The notes under the pieces were generated by a model. That model had not been told where the DNA came from. It saw nothing but the letters and a program-made list of their open reading frames with translations, and did no database searches. A DNA stretch of 64,000 nt, taken from NCBI RefSeq assembly GCF_003254395.2, contig NC_037645.1, forward strand, positions 5,385,406 through 5,449,405, written 5' to 3'. Position 1 is the stretch's first letter, and the number at the start of each line of letters is the position of its first letter. Source of the stretch: Apis mellifera. Lineage: Eukaryota; Arthropoda; Insecta; Hymenoptera; Apidae. This document shows positions 11,041-24,180 of this stretch, piece by piece. The translations under genes were made by a program, and so were the position numbers.

Positions 11041-11600
11041 CCAAGGGTCTTGACATTCGGGGTTAATCGAGCACGTTGTGTCGCGGCAGCCGCGGAACAC
11101 GAAGAGGGGGAGGGAGGCACACGACTTGCAACTTCCGTGTCAGTGTCGGTGCACCACCATTACACGGATGGTCGCGTGGCGCGCTGAAACCAAAGCCAAC
11201 CAACCAACCAACCGGTTACATCATCCTCGTGATTTAATGGAAAGTGAAGCGATTCACCGGGTTATTTACCTCTGTCATTATCATCCATCCCAGCCCCCCT
11301 TTCCTTTTTCCACCACCTCCCTCTCCCCCTTCGATCCATCCTTTCAACCACCCACTAGCCACCCCCTCCTCGAGACGCCCTCTTAACTCGATGCAAGCGT
11401 TACTCACTGCTTGGGAAATGCAACAGCAACCCACGAGGTTGGCAGATTAGTTTTAGAATATAGTTGGGGCCTCTGCGAGGCTCTCGAGATTGCCATGAAT
11501 ATTTGACAGGGCGCGCGACCCCAAAGGCGCGCTTCCCAACCGGAGAGGAGCTTGGATCGCGCGGTTTTCACCATCTCGATCGATCGTGAATTTGACGAGG
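11041..11600. other. CpG-rich block with CCAA repeat
   Basis: GC-rich, with open frames on both strands (11078-11386 plus, 11234-11434 minus) dominated by Pro, Ser and Gly. It contains four CCAA units at 11196-11213 and two copies of GGCGCGC at 11510-11516 and 11526-11532. No exon boundaries of quality. Confidence 0.5.
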
Positions 11601-14100
11601 AGATCGAACGATCCCTACACTTTCCTCTTCTCTTCGTATTCTCGATTCATCTTCCAATTGCTTTTCCATGGAATATATTGTCGTAAGTTGATATATATAT
11701 ATATGTACAAAGGGAAACTTGATACTCTCAACGTTGAACGATTTGCACGCGTTTCACGAGTTAGATTTAATGAAACACGTTCACGATGTTCGTACGATTG
11801 TATCGCAGGATATAATATTATTTCCAGAATACACGTTTTAATCGTTTTAATCTTTCCAGCGGGTTAAATAATTCGTATTACTCGTGTGTTTCTCATCCCC
11901 GGGCGATAAGTCGTGGCAAGTTTCATGGCTAACGGCCCACTTTATTCCTCGATCGTCTCACGCGTTTAACCATGAGAGGAGGAAGGGAAGAAATACTTTT
12001 CTCCGGCTGTTCAAAACTTGCACGCTTTAATCCCGGAGAAATTTTATCCCGGAATACGTGTCAAACTTAATAACCCTCCCCCGTTTTTCTTTTCACCGTG
12101 AATTTCAAAATGAATTTAAGGGTTTAGAGAGGAGGAGGGGGTTAAACGGGGTTAAAAGGAATTCGCGATTCCTCCACGCGCGACGTCTCCCGAGACCCGG
12201 GATTCTAAAGTTATAATATGTTAATGCATGGAAATTTCCCTTAACTTTTAACTCCCTGCACTCCCCCCTCCTTCGTAACGTTACACTTATTTTAGATTAT
12301 ACGTTAACATTTTTCGCGTGGAAACTTGGTTTTATTTATTTTTCCTTCAACTTGAGTCAAACGAGTTTCGGATTAAATGCTTCTTCCTCGAGGAATGATC
12401 GTTCGAAATTTCAAGATTTCTCTGTTGTCATTTAACAAAGTTCATATCGTCGAATTTAGGAATAATTTTTCTCCTTCGTTTCTTTATCGAGTTCGCATCA
12501 TTGAAGTATCGTTTTCAAAGAATGATGGAAGCGATGACCCAATTGACAAATAGATAGGGAATGTTGAAATCGTGATCCGTTTAATCAACGAGTTGACAGG
12601 AGTTAAAACGTTTCTACAAGGAATAATTATTTAAACGAAATAAGAATGGATAAAAATTTTAAGCGATTGGGAAATTTAAAGTTTGTCGAAACGTGATAAT
12701 TTTAACAATCCAGATTTAAAAGTCGAAACTTAAAAATCTACGAATATAGCATCAGTGTGCAAATATAAAATTTATTCGACAAGGATCGAGTCGAGTGAAA
12801 ATTGGATCGAAGCAGGTAAAGTGATTTTCCCGATTTCGAAAATATAACACCTTAACGTTTCCTCTCTATCAGAATTCTCCTTTTCTCTTCCTTTCTTCTT
12901 CTTCTTCTTCTTCTTTTTTTTAGAGAGAGCGAAGCGTCAAACGACGCGACGATAATTAATAATATCTCGGGAAGGATTTTCATCGAGAGGGTTGCTGTGC
13001 GGTGTCGCGTTGCGCTCCATGACAATCTCGTAACGAACACGTGACAAGGCGAATCGTTAGAAGGCTGTAACTCGAACCTGTTTAATCGATCCTCGATAAT
13101 TTTTCGTATCGCGTTACGAGAAGTTACGTCGATACACCGGTGAAATATCGTGCGAGAGACTCCTTTTTTCCCCGCCTCCCTGTATCACGCCGATCAATTT
13201 CGATGGGTTTTTCCTCTCCCCGATGACTGACTACGCGTTACACCTGCGAGGTTTGTCCGCCCAGTTTGCGAAAGTAGACTGCAAAATGTAAAAGTGGATG
13301 AGAAATGGTTGTAAAATTTTCGGGGACTCGCGCGAGGATATTTTGTTTTATGAGCTCGCCATCGTTCGTTTCGCGCTATCTATTCCTTTTTTTCATCCGC
13401 GTTTCTTTTTTATCATTTCTTTGAAATTTCTTTGGAATCGATGTGTAATCCATGTGAAAAAGTAAGATTAATCCATTTGGTAGAGTTTCTAAAAATGTAC
13501 GAAATGGATTAGAAAGAGGAAATGAAAGATTGACTTTTGAAACTTAATAAATTAGATACTTACAATATTGAAAATGAATGAAATAACGAAGCATTTCGTT
13601 TCATTAGCATTTCGTTTATAATCTTACAAATTTGAGCGAATTCGAACCAGTAAAATCCATAAAATTAAAATTTGTTTTTACTCGCTGATTCCAAAGAATA
13701 AAAAAAATCGAGTTGCTGGTAGATAATTAGCCTTCAAATCGCAAGAAACAGCAATTAACGCTGCGTCCTCAAAACGACCACGTCGGATTATTAAACCCGC
13801 TCGCGAATTTTAAAAATGAGCCAAATGGGATACGAAGGGTTACGAAAGTAGTAGCAGTGGTAGTAATGGCGTCAACGTTAGAAACGGTCCTTTGACCACG
13901 AATAAAACAAGACGAACGAGGGGGCTGGCCGCAGACGAGCGAATTAATCAGTTAGTTAGAAACTCGGTCGACATTAAAACCCCATCACGTTCACCAAGTT
14001 ACCAGGGCTACCTCCCTTTAATAACCATCCCTCTCTCGTTCCCCCTTCCTTGCCCCGCCCCATGAAACCCGTCAGAATGAAAAGACTGACGGAATTTTAT
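11601..14100. other. Noncoding stretch with isolated binding-site words
   Basis: No gene seen. A palindromic GGAAATTTCC at 12230-12239 followed by C resembles an NF-kappaB/Rel site. ACACCTGC at 13240-13247 is, on the minus strand, GCAGGTGT, matching the proneural bHLH consensus GCAGSTGK. Both are short words expected now and then by chance. A CTT microsatellite lies at 12895-12914. Confidence 0.5.
12895..12914 (+). repeat. CTT microsatellite
   Basis: About six CTT units leading into a T-run. The minus-strand frame over it (12852-13040) gains its Arg/Lys run from this repeat and is not a gene. Confidence 0.9.
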
Positions 14101-14404
14101 CAGCCGTGACAATGGCTCCTGGTAATTTAACGATTTCGGATTCTTCTTCGCGACAGGGACTAAGCTGTTATCTCGATGTCGGTCGCCATGACACCCGTAT
14201 CGACAATATCACCTCGATATCCGACGTGGAGGGAAGCGAACCCCGTTGTTGCACCCGCGTCATTCGTACGAAACGAATATTTTTTCGCCTCGAAAAAGAT
14301 TCGTATCGAAAAGATTTCTCTGCAACACATCTGACAATCGCGTCACTCCACTCCAGATATATCTATGATTCGGCGGCAGAAGACGTTGATTTCCTCCCTG
14401 GAAA

Positions 14405-14428
14405 ATCGACCTGTACGAACAGGTCGAT
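14405..14428. other. Perfect 10-bp inverted repeat, 4-nt loop
   Basis: ATCGACCTGT and ACAGGTCGAT flank ACGA. The stem is a perfect 10 bp. As RNA it could fold as a simple stem-loop, but no T-run follows and the flanks do not extend pairing to microRNA-precursor length. Confidence 0.85.
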
Positions 14429-15196
14429 ATGTACGTTTGTCGTTCGAAACGTATTCTTCCACTCGATCGTTATTTTTAATTATTTATTATCCCGAGCTTA
14501 CGATCGAGTATTTTAACGTATCGTATCCTTTTCTGTGTATAAAAATACATGGAGAAAGTACGTGTATCCATTATCGATGATACGGGAGAGAAAAGAGAAA
14601 CGGGCAATAACGTAATAAGGAATTCGGAGGGCGCTTTGGCGAGAGACGCGTAGACCCCGTAGGGGATCGGGGATCACCTGCACGGATTCCAATCACGCGG
14701 GATTCTCCTCATTTTTTTCCAATCTCTTAAACAATCGACATTAAGTTACACCGTGATCCGAGAATATAATATATCACGTTCTCAAATGGAAAAAAGAAAA
14801 AGATTAAAAGAAGAATATAGTATATATATATCTCTCTCTCGAGATATACACGAAAAGGAGCATTTTCTCAATTTCTCGTCAACGCGTTGAAAACGTTTCG
14901 CGTAACAAAAGAACAAACGGGGAAGGAATTCAATTTCACCGACGTCCCGACTCCCTCGTCAAAGTCGTCAGGGAATCAACTTAAAATTTATTCCGGCATA
15001 CCTTCTCCTTGAATCAATCCCGGGTTTGACGTACGCGCGGGCAAAAAAAATATTTCGCCCGAATAATATCCGTAATTCGGCCGATATTATCGTTGAACGT
15101 CAACGAGGGCTCGCAGAGAGAAAAGAATCGTCGTCTGGGGGGTGTAATTAAGAAATTCCAAGACTAATGCCCATTTTAAACAAGAGACCTATTTAC

Positions 15197-15223
15197 CTCT
15201 CTCTCTCTCTCTCTTTCTCTCTC
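15197..15223 (+). repeat. CT microsatellite
   Basis: CT units with one interruption (tttc) near 15213. It creates the Leu/Ser stretch in the frame at 15167-15439. Confidence 0.95.
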
Positions 15224-16400
15224 GTTAAAGATTTTCGTCTGCCGCGTTTTACACAGCCGGATTGTTCAATGCGGCCCTTTTATATAACGCGGTTTAACGG
15301 AATTTTCGCCACGGTTCACGGGTCAATGGGACGATTGTCTGTCGGTGGACGTTTACGTTGGCGTTCTTTCCATTCCATCCCTTTTTTCCTTTGGACGCGG
15401 AATCATCGACCTTCCAAGCTCCTTATAATCTCCGCCTGAGCGAAAACAATATGCTTCCATGGCCACGACTTCAAAATTTCCTCGTTCGCCTTCCTCTCGA
15501 GGAGGAATCAAGGAATCAGACATTTCTTGTACTTGCATCGATCCATTTCGGAATACGTTGGCAAGATATTGGCGTTAAATAAGGATCAATTTCCGCGAAG
15601 TCATCTTCGAAATTTCTATTTAATTTATCCTTTCTTCTTAATTTCGGTCGAGTCAGTCTCTTCCTCCATTATCATCGTTGGCAGAAACGATGGCGTTAGA
15701 TTATCATTTAAATTGTTCCTTTTCTCTCTCTCTCGATTCGTTTCCCTTGTAACTTAACTCTCCTCATCTTAAAATTTCCCTCGATTTCGAACGTAACCAT
15801 CCCGAGTTCAACTGAGAAAATAAAAATTTCCCTGTCGTGTATCGTTAATAAAACCACGTTCCACGTTCTTTCAACATTTTCCCTTCCGTTTCGTTCCTCT
15901 TCCTTCGTGAACGAATTTTCGAAACGGAACAAGGAAACGTATCAAGGAAACCATTCTTGGACGTTGTTTGCCTTTGTCGCGAAGAAACTCTGGAATTTCT
16001 TCTCCCCTCCGGAAGGCAAAGGATTCGTCGCAACAACGATACGAAATCGCTAACCGATATCACGGTAATATCGTTGTCTCGTGGCTGAACGCTCTCTTGC
16101 CTCCTCTTCCCCTTCCTCCATCAGTTCACGAGTTTGTCAAAGGGTTGCTTTTCCAATTAACCGTGAAAGAGGAGGAACGGAGGGTAGGAGGGTAGGCTCC
16201 ATTGTGAAAGACATATACACGACAAATCCGGTGTTTCGCGCTTCTCTGCACATCGATATCGGGGTCTCCATCGGGGAGGGGGAGGATCTTGTAGCATTTG
16301 ATCTGGTTACACGATCTCAGATTCCGTCCACATTCTATGCGGATCCCCCCCGCCCTTTAATTCCATTCCCGATTGTAAACCGCGATTACGCGCTCGAACG

Positions 16401-18270
16401 TTAATTTCGAGCCATGAAATAAATTTTCTTCTTTGTTCGCGGTTTTCTTTATTGTACGCGATGTGCACCAGAATACGATACAGTTGTGCGTTAAAATATC
16501 GTAAAACTGGTTGGATTTATGAAAAATAAATATATCGATGCCTTTCGAAATAAGTTTTTTTTGTTTTTGCAAGTAAAATTAGGGATTTTTGTATTTTGAT
16601 ATGGAAACATTGGAGAAGAGAATTACAGAGATAATTATTCTCTACATAATAAAGATTTTCGTGAGAATTCACTCTGTTTTCTGCTATATAAATCTGCATA
16701 AATTTATCTCGATATCTTAATAATATTATCCAGTATCGTTGTTACTCGTAAAATTTGTATTTCGTTAATCTTCTTCGCGATCGAATAATTTTGAATGTGA
16801 TAAATAAATAAGTTATTTTCAGTGTCGATGTATTGTTATGAGAAAAAAAAATATTCGAGATGAAAAATAAAAAGTTAGGTCGAATAAGTTTTCTTCTAAA
16901 ATTTCATTCCCTCATAAAGTTTCCTTTTCTCATAAATGTGAAGAGATCAGAACGAGAGGATGTATGGATGTATCGTTATATTTTATATCGTTGTAACTCG
17001 CCCAGATGTGAAATCGAATATTATTTTCCAGATTTGATACAACTTTCCCATTAAAATTCTTCGAAACATAAACTTTCTAGTTACAAGTTTGCGTGTATAT
17101 GCAACACGTTGATCAGTACCTTTTTCTTCTTTCAGTTGTTGAACAGTAAATATCGAGCAAATCTATTATCGTAATATTAATTATACATATCTTGCAATAC
17201 ACGTGTACAAAAATATGGAAACTGAAGCCTTCCATCTATTAGAACACGATGGAATATGATATTTGGATAATGGAATAGCTGGAATGAGACTATATATAGC
17301 GATGTACGAATATTCTTAGTGTTATTAGGTGCCATTATAATAATTTGTTCTAAACAGAAAGCGTTATGTTCGAAATTATATTCGCGTGTTGTATTATTAA
17401 AAAATAAATTTCAACCACCGATAAATATTCTTGCTTCAATTCTTATGAACGGGGATTAATCGAAATTTTCTTTTTAATATAACTATCTCGTTCAATTTTC
17501 ACACACTCGTGTTCAATTTTAATTACTGAGAAATATAAATTTGAGATTAATTATACCGGATAGCGGGAACAAAATTTTCCCTGAATGGCGAAAACGTTAA
17601 TGTTGATGGAATGTAATTTATGTAAAATGAAGAGTACTAATGTTATTACTTATGGAATGTTGTTTACGTTAAAATAAAGGAGGATGATGTTATTACACTT
17701 GCTGCTATATTGTTTATGCATAATAAAGGACATTGATTTTACATATAAATTCTCCGTATTTAAATATTGTAAATTATCGTAATTTTCACGATAATTCTAA
17801 TTCCTGTATATTCTTAAATAGTTATTATAATTTATTCCATCTTAATTTTTTTTAATCATCCTCGATTATTTCACGAAAGATATTCGTGCTAATATGTTCA
17901 AAATTAAAATTTTTTTCATAATTTTCTCATCCAGAAATTCCAATGCCAATTTATCGTGAAATTTACGTTTAAAAAAGAAAAAGAAAAAGAAGTAGAAAGA
18001 GAAAAATTGGAAATATAATCACGTTCAATGGATACTGTAGTCGTTGCATGCGAATTGATATAACCAAAATGCGTGATTATTTATAATCAAGAAAACAAAT
18101 TGTTCTCGTTTACAAATATTTCATGTTCGCACGAATGCCTATAACCAATTTCAATTACTATTTGCGTCGGTTCGCGTTTCTTTTTTTTCCAGTTTTATTT
18201 CTATTCTACTTGCAAAAAAGAGGGAATGAAATTACTTCGATCTCAAGATCTTTTTAACTAATATCAAAAG
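16401..18270. other. Very AT-rich noncoding stretch
   Basis: Stop-dense and AT-rich. An excellent acceptor-like tract (cctttttcttctttcag ending at 17135) is followed by only twelve open codons (LLNSKYRANLLS, then TAA). It could be a decoy or the start of a noncoding or terminal exon. Two AATAAA words lie at 17673 and 17722 inside the degenerate repeat listed next. Confidence 0.5.
17598..17733. repeat. Degenerate three-copy repeat of about 50 bp
   Basis: Units starting near 17598, 17638 and 17694 share the pattern (t)atgttattac, a G/T-rich middle, tgttta(c/t)g and AATAAAGGA. The third matches the second well and the first is diverged. The two AATAAA words come from this repeat and should not be read as a poly(A) signal without transcript support. 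Confidence 0.5.
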
Positions 18271-20440
18271 AAATGATGATTCTTTTTGAAAAAAAATCTC
18301 AATGCGAACGCGTTTATTTTTTCAAAAGTGGAAAAATAAATTACAGAAGATTTGTTAATTTATTGTTTCACGTGGAGGCGCGACATTGCGAAAAATTCCC
18401 GTCCCAGAAGAAAATCCGGGATCGGGAAATTACTCGTTATTCGAATTATTCAAATATTTCGTTTAAATTTCCCCTGCCCCCCCGTATTTTTACGATCTTT
18501 ACGCCAATTAAAATTCGTCGTCTCCTATCCCCGTTTTCGCGAAATCAAATTTTTAACGTGACGCTTTTGGAAAGGTGTGCGCGTCACGTTCGAAGAGCGA
18601 AGAGAGACGTATCGCTCATTCCCTGCGAAATATAATTTCTCCCTTGTTTTTTAATCTACATTTGTGCCAGCTCGAGTCCCGATTATTTCCAACGGCTGTT
18701 CGAAAAAGGAAAATAAAAAAGAGCGCACAGATGCAACATTTGTATTAAGTTTTACACCGAGTTTACATGAACGAAGGTATTTTAATCTTTTGGAATTATT
18801 TATTTACACATTGATACCGGATATTTTTAATTATTACGAGAGAACGACACGCGGCAAGAATGATTATTAATTTAAGAGATACTTTTAAATTTTAATTTCG
18901 CGAAACAACGAACGTTCGAAAGATAAAGCAGAAACGGATGTGTATATTTTCCTCTGTATTTCGTACAAGTTAAATTTTATACGAATTTAAAGTATCTTTT
19001 GAAAGTAATAATTTCCTGATTTTCCGGGTAAAAATAACCGATTGAACAGCACGCAATTCCAATTGAAAAAAAACGAAAAAAGGAAGAAAATTGACCTCTA
19101 TATTCCATCTTGGAGAAAAAAGTAATTCGTATGAAATTGAATCAGCCGTCTCGCGAAACAAACTGACTTTCGTTACGTCGAAAAGTTGAGAAAGAAAGGG
19201 AAGAAGGAATATCTGAGGGGATAACTAAGCGTAAATGGGACATCCTGTAGACTTATTCGATTCTACTCCCGTGAAACTTCGAGTCTATTTTATCGTAACT
19301 TCGTTACGATTCTTCCTCTTCCTTTCCTCTCCATGAATAATTCCAAAGCGAGAAGCATCCGGGAGGGGAGGAGGAGGAGGAGTGGAAAAAATTTGGTCTC
19401 AGGTTACAGTCCACTACCTTCTTTCGAAAATTATTCGAAGGATTTCATTATACCACGCCGCGAAGTGAAGAAAAATCTGTTCCGGCACGAATGAAAGTTC
19501 ACGAGGAAAGTTTCCACGAGTTTTCACGAGTTCGACATTCGAGACGATGATTTGCGTTGAAACTGAATGAAGAATCGATATCTCGTGCTCGACTCCCTCG
19601 ACTATCGAGAACCATGGTTCACCGCCAACTGGAGCAACGTTTCGATAATTAACGATATTTTGAAACGTTTCCTTCGACGCGTATCAAAATATATATCTCG
19701 TCGTCGAATTATTCAAAATATTTATGTTTCAGACGAATGTTAATTGACGATTGACGGAAGAAATTGACTTCGTTCGATGGAAGAAAAATTATGATATTTA
19801 AATCGTGCAGATTTAAAATCTTTCTTATTTGATCAAACGTGTCGTTCGATTTATCCAATTATTCGTAAGCATTGTTGATATAAATGTAAAAAAAGTTCTT
19901 CGAAATATCTCTTCTTCTCTGTGTTTTTTCATCTCTTGCCGGATATTATCCAATTATTTCGTGCATAAAGGCGTTTAATCTGGTTTCTTCTTGCAAGTAT
20001 TATTATTGTATCGACGTGAAGACGGGAGAAATTTAATGACAAATACGTTTCCTCGAAACGCAATATTTTCAACTTGAAATTTCGACACGAATTCTTCCCA
20101 CTTCCATTCAATTAGATAATTAATTTGTTCACAAACAAAGGATGGTTTTAATTTTAATTCCACATTGAACTCCCAACGACTATTATTACTCTTAATTACT
20201 CACGAACATTCGATCATAGATGAAAAAAAGAAGATCAGAGAATATCATTTCCACGAATTTTTTTTTTTTTGATGTATAAATAATTAACGATACTTTTAAC
20301 AACCACCGAGGGAGAGAAAGAAAAAGAAAGAACGAGATAAAAATTCATTTTCAAGATTGAATCGTAACGAATGCGAGATTAGATTCACGTGCTATGCAAC
20401 AGAATTACGTGACACAGTTTCTAAATTAAAGAAAACGAAA
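18271..20440. other. Noncoding stretch
   Basis: AT-rich with small CpG-rich patches near 18360-18620 and 19190-19640. The 120-codon frame at 18273-18635 has no splice context and a mixed Arg/Phe composition. A GGA run lies near 19361-19381 and an 11-base T-run near 20260. Confidence 0.5.
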
Positions 20441-21240
20441 CGCTATGCTTAATTACTCCCCCGACGACGTTATTCCAAACGATCTCTCTCAACGAATCCC
20501 CCCTCCCCTCCGACATTTTCGTCACGAACATACACGAAATCGAAAAATTTTCGTTTCTAATCTCGAACGGGGCATATTTCCACGCAAGATGGATCGTGTA
20601 TCGACCGGGCAGAAAAAACTGAGTTGATGGGAGGGGGTTGGAAATAGAATCGCGACGTCAACTTTTCAGTATTGGACGGCAGAATTCCTTCCATCCGTCC
20701 ATCCATCCAGAGCAAACGGTCAGATACTTCTAATTGCGCTGGGGTTGGCCGTTGCCGCCCAGTCGATAGCCGTTTCGAGTCGTAGGAGGAAAGGGGGGAG
20801 GGCGTGAATGGAAGAAAAGGCTTGCCTGTTGTCACGAGAATCGCGTTCTCGCGTGACGTCCGATAACGCGGTCCCAGGCACGGCGTGACGGGCGTTGAAA
20901 TAATTCCTCGGCCCGGAAACGGGGGGATGATTTCGAGAAATTCGAAAATATAGAAACTCGATCTCATTTCGAAAGGAGAGGAAGGGTGGAAGGGTGGAGG
21001 AACAGCAGAGAACAGGAGGAGGAGGAGGAGGTGAAGAAAGTGTGTCAGTGTGTTGAAAGAGGAGGGATGGAAGGAAGAAGGGTTGGTTGGAATACTTTTG
21101 CCCTTTGGTTGCTACGTTTAATAAGCTTCGATCACGCGACGATAATTATTTCCATGGTCGTGGAAGTGGGAAAGATGGAAGAGGAGAGGCAGAGGGAGAG
21201 AGAGAGACGCGAAACGGTTAACGAGCGATTCAAGTTTGAT
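20441..21240. other. CpG-rich block with GGA microsatellite
   Basis: GC-rich, with frames open on both strands. It includes a purine-rich stretch from about 20970 to 21060 and a GGA microsatellite at 21014-21031. The 136-codon minus frame (20557-20967) is Pro/Arg/Ser-rich and lacks boundaries. Confidence 0.4.
21014..21031 (+). repeat. GGA microsatellite
   Basis: Six GGA units inside a purine-rich stretch. Confidence 0.95.
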
Positions 21241-22900
21241 CGATCGAAATGATCGGGTCACTTCCTGACGTGCGCCAGATTGGTCGACGTGGATACGGCG
21301 CTGGATGACGATGGATTTTGCGACGGCCGGTGGTCGATTCAAATATATATAATAATATTGTAACGGGAGAGAATTTAAAATTAGGCCGGTCAAGTGGCCT
21401 GTACGAGTGGGTTGGATTGGGTGGTGGGAGCGAGGAGTGGGGGGAGAGACGGAGCGAGTCTCGAGCGTGGTGGCGACGAATTGATTTCTCTGTGGTTTCA
21501 CGTTGCGGAACAACTGTGCACGGTACACGATACAGTGGAGAAAAGTTGGAGAAAGGAGGCACAAGTACGCTTAAACGCGGGCGGAGGCGAGTAGTACGAC
21601 TCAACCATTTCGGTGAATCACGGGTCGCTTTGCTTTTTGCGCTCCGTGCCATTTTCTTCCAGATCCCGGTTACACTCGTGAAAGGCCTTTAGCACCGGCC
21701 GTAAAGCAAGAGGATGAAACTTTTCACAAAAGCGAAAGAACTCGAAAACTTCGGACTATAGGATTATATCCTTTTTAAACGGAAGAAAAGAAAAGAAAAG
21801 AGGGGAAAAAAAGTAAAAGGAATGCAAAAAAAAAAAATAAATAAAAAAATAAAAAAGTTGGGGATTGAAACGCGTCGCGAGACATCGCGCAGACGAAGAT
21901 GACGCGTAGTGTCGCATCGCGCCTTTCCCATCTTTTATCGAGGCCGAAACACACCAACAATGGAAGGTTGAAAACCGCACGTTGCACAAACTTTCTTTTC
22001 GAAAACCATCAGAAATCAAAGGCGAGTTTCCAGTTCTTCGCGTTCCTTTTCGTAAATCCGAAGATCTCCACAACAAGACTCGTAGTAGACAGTCGAATTT
22101 CTCCTTCCTTCCAAAAATCGTCCCCTTTTTCACTTCGAGAGAGACAGAGACAGAAAGAGAAAGAGAGAGAGAGAGAGAAAAAAACGTCACACGTCGATGC
22201 TTACACATCGTCCTTCCGTTTCCTTTGACCAAAAAACAAAAAAAAAAAAAAAGAAAAAAAAAAGAAAAAGAAAGAACTCGGTCGAAAGGAAAGCAATTAC
22301 CTCCGATGGATCCTCGGATCGTAGGGAAACACGCGTTACAACACACAGATTTAGATTTTTCAATCACACCACCATCCACTTCGACGATCGAGCACGATCC
22401 ACGGGACACGTGAGGATATCATTCGAACCGACTCATTTGCAACTCGATCGCGATCCCGATCGATCCGATATGTATGCGAGTGGTGCACGTGGTGCCGCGA
22501 CGTGCGCCCACGGTAGACTGGCGCTCGGTCGGTCTCTCGGCCGCCTGACTCGTCGCTGACTCTCCCTACTGCGTGGTTGGCCGACCGGCTGGATGGCGGG
22601 GTGGTTCGCTGACTGCACGGTGGAAACGCTTGCCGGAACAACCCTTTTCCCTTGTTGCTCGCCACTCTCCTCGCGTCGCGCCACTCCTCCCCCCTCACCT
22701 TCGGCCGGATGTTGCAGTCGAAATATATCGCAGTGGAAAAAGTTTTCGATTCTCGATCCTCTCGGACGTAGGCACGCAGTAGCAGAACTTTTCGATTTCT
22801 CCTGCGTGCGGAATTCGACATTTTTCGACACGAGTTTTCCTCGGTTTCTCGTTCGGCCATTTTGTCGGGCGATCAGCTTCGAATCTTGCAACAGAATAGG
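21241..22900. promoter_or_regulatory. Longest CpG-rich block, promoter-like by composition
   Basis: CG dinucleotides are dense, especially at 22380-22720. Frames on all sides are open for over 100 codons (21756-22409 minus, 21982-22413 plus, 22360-22891 minus), with Arg, Ser and Lys dominant and A- or GA-runs supplying Lys/Phe codons. Initiator-like TCAGT/GACTG words lie near 22605, and direct tgact/gctgact words repeat at 22550-22612. No TATA box is clear. In AT-rich, high-CpG bee DNA such a block is a reasonable place for a promoter or 5' UTR, but strand and start cannot be fixed. Confidence 0.25.
22162..22178 (+). repeat. GA microsatellite
   Basis: Pure GA units following imperfect GAGACA units from 22135, then an A-run. 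Confidence 0.9.
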
Positions 22901-24180
22901 GGAGGATAGTGGAATTTTTCTTTTCTTTCTTCAAGTTATAAAAAGAGATCCGTCGATTTTAATTTAATAATCAAGAGTAGATAAAATTTATAGAAAGTGG
23001 CTATTCATTTTTCTTCTTTTTCTTTTCTTGATATTTCGTTTAAGATTATCTATATATTCAAGATTATTCGTAGATCAAGCTAATCGCTTTAACTTAACGT
23101 TAATTTTAAAGTATGTCTCGCTTAAAACACATTTATACCTTTGGACCATCGTACAGCGATCGTTAAAGCAAAAATTCATAACCCTTTAAAATCAACCATT
23201 ATTCGTAATGGACCTGGAGTTATGTTTTCTCGATCGTTCTTCTTCACGAGTTAATCGAATTAAATCAAATTAAACTCAATCAAAAATTATACCGAATCGA
23301 ACTATCGAGTTCTAAAAATCTATATCGAATAATTATCTATCCTTCCTCTCGATTTAAATCTGCTTATCGATCTATAAATAATTCACTATTATTACTTTAA
23401 CAAATGTTTGGAAGCGACTGGAAAGAAATATCTTTTTAAATATCGCGGATGAAATAAACGATCGCGTCTCGGAACAGCAAGGCTCTGATATTAGACGAAC
23501 GATGATGTGTTTAACTGAACCTGGAGAAGTTTCGGTAGCTCGCATTCCGATCATTATCCGTGGCGGGATTTGTCAAGCGTGTCTTTGTGTGTGTGCGTGT
23601 GTATCGAATTGACTTAATGACACTTTGATCTCACGTCTTCCCGTGGAATTTAGTTTCGCGAAATTTCGACGATGCTGTTGCGGCGATGCTCCGTGCGCGG
23701 CTTCTATTACCGTAAGAGCGGGTTTAGATTTAGGTATCGCGGCTTCAAACTCTCTGTCCCAACGACACGTGGAGAACGTGGAGATTGCATCGGATTCAAA
23801 GTATCATGCAAATTATCGTAAGGGAAACTTTGGGAAGAAGAGATGAGATATCGAGAATCCCCCTCCCGATAATTCGTTCTCGCAGGAACACGATTCCTCG
23901 GAACAAAAGGATATTTGCGCGTGCCCTCGATAATTCTCGATTCTAAGCGATCTCCAACTTTGAACAATTTCTTAAAACTTTGCTTAATTTATTCCATCCA
24001 ACATCGATCGAAAGGATAAGCATATATAAATCAAATCATTTATATATTATATCTGTAAATAAAAATCGCTTAAAAGTTTCTTTCTAAAAAGTCTTACCTT
24101 ATAACTAAATTATAATATTTTATAGATAAATCGTGAATGTAGTGATTTCTTCGTCTTCATCAATCAATAGAAAGCATTTT
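22901..24180. other. Noncoding stretch, mostly AT-rich
   Basis: Stop-dense at 22970-23400 and 24000-24180. A GT-rich patch lies near 23581-23610. A weak splice-flanked open segment is listed separately at 23654-23711. Confidence 0.5.
23654..23711 (+). CDS. Weak candidate exon, product unknown
   Basis: A moderate acceptor (tttgatctcacgtcttccc, then aatttag at 23653) and a donor-like word (TACC then gtaaga at 23712) bound 58 nt. The frame reads SRNFDDAVAAMLRARLLLP, starting two bases before a codon and ending two bases into one. The peptide looks helical and protein-like, but other frames are open too and the exonic donor bases are poor. Confidence 0.13.

Larger units (their letters stand above)
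14101..16400. other. Noncoding CpG-rich stretch
   Basis: Many overlapping frames (14106-14516 plus, 15708-16063 minus, 16081-16404 plus) lack splice sites and have a random composition. It contains the hairpin at 14405-14428 and a CT microsatellite at 15197-15223. Confidence 0.5.

Noticed and set aside
14405..14428. microRNA precursor
   Set aside because: Pairing stops at 10 bp, whereas insect precursors pair for 20 or more. No known bee microRNA seed was recognised anywhere in the window.
17136..17174. Terminal exon after the excellent acceptor at 17135
   Set aside because: Only twelve codons are open before a stop in the best frame and the other two close sooner. Poly(A) words downstream belong to a repeat.
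21756..22409. 217-codon minus frame, the longest in the window
   Set aside because: It is built from T-, GA- and A-run codons (long Phe, Ser-Leu-Ser and Lys-derived stretches), overlaps two long plus frames and has no domain.
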